Shown piece by piece: positions 4,999 through 6,776 of a stretch of DNA of 6,776 nt. The stretch's first letter is position 1. Each line of letters begins with the position of its first letter. Origin of the DNA: Methanosarcinales archaeon. Lineage in GTDB: Archaea > Halobacteriota > Methanosarcinia > Methanosarcinales > Methanogasteraceae. A program made the position numbers and the translations under genes. The notes beneath the pieces were generated by a model. That model worked only from the letters and a program-made list of their open reading frames with translations. It was not told the origin of the DNA and searched no databases. The DNA is taken from positions 1 through 6,776 of the forward strand of contig DTYY01000072.1 of NCBI GenBank assembly GCA_012961645.1, given 5' to 3'.

Positions 4999-6776
4999 AT
5001 GCCAAAGAGAGAAGACCTAAACAAGATTCTGATCATCGGATCAGGTCCAATCGTCATCGGGCAGGCGTGCGAGTTCGATTATTCTGGCACACAGGCATGC
5101 AAGGCTCTGCGTGAAGAAGGCTACGAGATCATTCTCGTGAACTCAAACCCCGCAACGATCATGACAGACCCGGGGATGGCTGATATCACCTATATCGAAC
5201 CTCTAACGTTCTCAAATCTGGAAAAGATCATCGAAATGGAGTTGCCAGATGGACTCCTCCCGAACCTCGGCGGGCAGACAGGACTGAACCTCTCATCGGC
5301 TCTTTACAGAGCAGGTGTGCTCGAAAAACACGGTGTCACGGTAATCGGGGTTCAGCCGGACGCAATCGAGCGGGGGGAGGACCGTATCGCGTTTAAGGAG
5401 ACGATGGATAGGCTTGGGATTGAGATGCCGGAAAGCGAACCCGCGTACACCGTCGAAGAAGCCGAAGGAATCGCAGAGAGACTCGGATACCCGGTAGTCG
5501 TGAGACCTGCGTACACGATGGGTGGCACTGGCGGCGGACTTGTGTACAACCCTGAAGAACTCAGAACGATTGCGGCAAGGGGGATTGCCGCATCTCTCGT
5601 GGGTCAGATCCTAATCGAGGAGTCGGTTCTCGGGTGGGAGGAACTCGAACTTGAGGTGGTGCGGGATGCGAAGAACCAGATGATAACAGTCTGTTTCATC
5701 GAGAACTGCGACCCAATGGGGGTTCACACCGGCGATAGTTTCTGTGTTGCGCCGATGTTAACCGTTCCTGAGGATCTCCAGAGGCGGATGCAGGAATACT
5801 CGTACCGAATCGTGGAAGGCATCGGAGTGATCGGCGGAACCAACATCCAGTTCGCTCATGATCTTACGACTGACCGACTTGTCGTAATCGAGATCAATCC
5901 ACGAACATCCAGATCATCAGCGCTTGCCTCGAAGGCGACCGGATTTCCGATCGCAAGGATCTCGACAAAGCTTGCATCAGGAATCACCATGGATGAGATC
6001 GGGTACTGGAGGGACGGTACGCTTGAAAAATACACGCCTGGCGGGGATTATGTCGTTGCAAAGTTCGCACGATGGGCTTTTGAGAAGTTTAAGGGTGTAG
6101 ACGACGTTCTCGGAACACAGATGCGGGCTGTTGGCGAGGTGATGTCGATTGGAAAGAACTTCAAGGAGGCACTTCAGAAGGCGATCAGGTCGCTTGAGAC
6201 GAAGCGATATGGACTTGGAAGGATTGGAAAGTTTGATGATATGTCTCTTGAAGAGCTTAAGGGCGCGATCGGAATACCGAGCAGCGAGCGGATATTCCAG
6301 TTATATGAGGCACTAAAGAGGGGGCTTTCTGTGGAGGAGGGTTACGAGAGGACGCACATCGGCAGATGGTTCATCCAGCAGATGAAGGAACTTGCAGAGA
6401 TGGAACGTGAGATGGAAGAATCTGCAGGTCTCACTGACGAGATGCTGATTGCAGCAAAGAAGGATGGCTTCTCTGACCGCTACATCGGAGAGATATTCGG
6501 GTTATCCGAGACAGAGATCAGGAAAAAGCGCCTTGATCTCGGTCTTGTGCAGCACCACCAGCCTATTTCCGTGAGCGGTGCAGACGGGGCATATTATTAC
6601 TCCACATACAATGGAGATGACCGGAACGAGTCCGTAGAGAGGAGGAAGATACTGATTCTTGGCGGCGGACCAAACAGGATCGGTCAGGGGATCGAGTTTG
6701 ATTATACGTGCGTTCATACTGCGTTTGCGCTCCGTGACGCGGGTATAAAGACGGTGATGGTCAATTGTAATCCTGA
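4999..6776 (+). CDS. carB: Carbamoyl-phosphate synthase large subunit (partial, 3' end outside the window)
   Basis: The first 592 codons of CarB, which makes carbamoyl phosphate from bicarbonate, two ATP and ammonia supplied by the small subunit CarA, for pyrimidine and arginine synthesis. N-terminal fold: IIGSGPIVIGQACEFDYSGT (12-31) and LVNSNPATIMTDP. First ATP-grasp (carboxyphosphate) half: R129, VVVRPAYTMGGTGGG (166-180; R169), GWEELELEVVRD (212-223), HTGDS and IEINPRTSRSSALASKATGF (297-316). R129 and R169 fall at the same numbers as the nucleotide-binding arginines of E. coli CarB. The oligomerisation region follows (about 400-550; HIGRWFIQQMKEL at 454-466), then the second synthetase half opens with LILGGGPNRIGQGIEFDY (552-569), just before the window ends. 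The family is about 1,070 residues, so roughly 480 are missing by truncation only; the frame is unbroken. The start ATG at 4999 has only a short GTGA (4989-4992) as RBS. No carA lies upstream: that neighbour is divergent uppS. Confidence 0.97.
   Translation, partial: MPKREDLNKILIIGSGPIVIGQACEFDYSGTQACKALREEGYEIILVNSNPATIMTDPGMADITYIEPLTFSNLEKIIEMELPDGLLPNLGGQTGLNLSSALYRAGVLEKHGVTVIGVQPDAIERGEDRIAFKETMDRLGIEMPESEPAYTVEEAEGIAERLGYPVVVRPAYTMGGTGGGLVYNPEELRTIAARGIAASLVGQILIEESVLGWEELELEVVRDAKNQMITVCFIENCDPMGVHTGDSFCVAPMLTVPEDLQRRMQEYSYRIVEGIGVIGGTNIQFAHDLTTDRLVVIEINPRTSRSSALASKATGFPIARISTKLASGITMDEIGYWRDGTLEKYTPGGDYVVAKFARWAFEKFKGVDDVLGTQMRAVGEVMSIGKNFKEALQKAIRSLETKRYGLGRIGKFDDMSLEELKGAIGIPSSERIFQLYEALKRGLSVEEGYERTHIGRWFIQQMKELAEMEREMEESAGLTDEMLIAAKKDGFSDRYIGEIFGLSETEIRKKRLDLGLVQHHQPISVSGADGAYYYSTYNGDDRNESVERRKILILGGGPNRIGQGIEFDYTCVHTAFALRDAGIKTVMVNCNP

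Noticed and set aside
4609..5114. Two plus-strand frames between uppS and carB (4609-4992 and 4743-5114)
   Set aside because: Their products are Pro/Thr/Lys-rich because of the C/A-rich tract, they lack RBSs, and the second runs into carB in another frame.
1..6776. tRNA, rRNA, CRISPR array, insertion sequence or prophage signals
   Set aside because: By eye I see no cloverleaf-like segments with T-loop consensus, no regularly spaced repeats, no transposase or integrase motifs and no terminal repeats.

Overview
The window looks like a chromosomal piece of a methanogen- or ANME-type euryarchaeon (Methanosarcinales, Syntrophoarchaeales or a relative; the exact lineage is an inference). The evidence is an FprA-type F420H2 oxidase, an archaeal-type cis-prenyltransferase (GGDxRTSNFLPWQ signature), a two-gene sufC-sufB cluster without the other suf genes, strong GGAGG-type ribosome binding sites and an archaeal TATA-like element. 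GC content looks moderate and codon use looks uniform across the intact genes. I see no mobile element, tRNA, rRNA or CRISPR array.

Layout. (1) Positions 1 to about 400, minus strand: a decayed fragment of an XPB/ERCC3-type DNA helicase, broken by at least one frameshift and a stop. (2) About 360-460, plus strand: a TATA-like element lying inside the dead helicase gene, then a perfect 9-bp inverted repeat and a strong RBS. This is the probable control region of the next operon. (3) 462-2476, plus strand: a 36-residue rubrerythrin-type rubredoxin-like protein, sufC, and a SufB/SufD-family gene overlapping sufC by 55 nt. (4) 2581-3780, plus strand: fprA, a diiron flavoprotein F420H2:O2 oxidase. 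(5) 3755-4624, minus strand: uppS, convergent with fprA and overlapping its 3' end by 26 nt. (6) 4625-4998: a 374-bp divergent intergenic region, with possible promoters in its left half and a G-poor, C/A-rich stretch in its right half. (7) 4999 to the window end, plus strand: the first 592 codons of carB.

How the genes fit together. The rubredoxin-like protein, SufCB and FprA make a plausible iron/oxygen module for an anaerobe: SufCB assembles Fe-S clusters on a minimal scaffold, FprA reduces O2 to water with F420H2, and the small iron- or zinc-binding protein could carry electrons or bind metal. The grouping is seen in the sequence; the functional link is inferred. uppS (polyprenyl carrier lipid for glycosylation) and carB (carbamoyl phosphate for pyrimidines and arginine) are separate housekeeping genes.

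I did not find a clearly new multi-gene system. The points most worth a second look are the suf-leader inverted repeat, the tiny rubredoxin gene that opens the suf operon, and the helicase remnant that appears to host the suf promoter.
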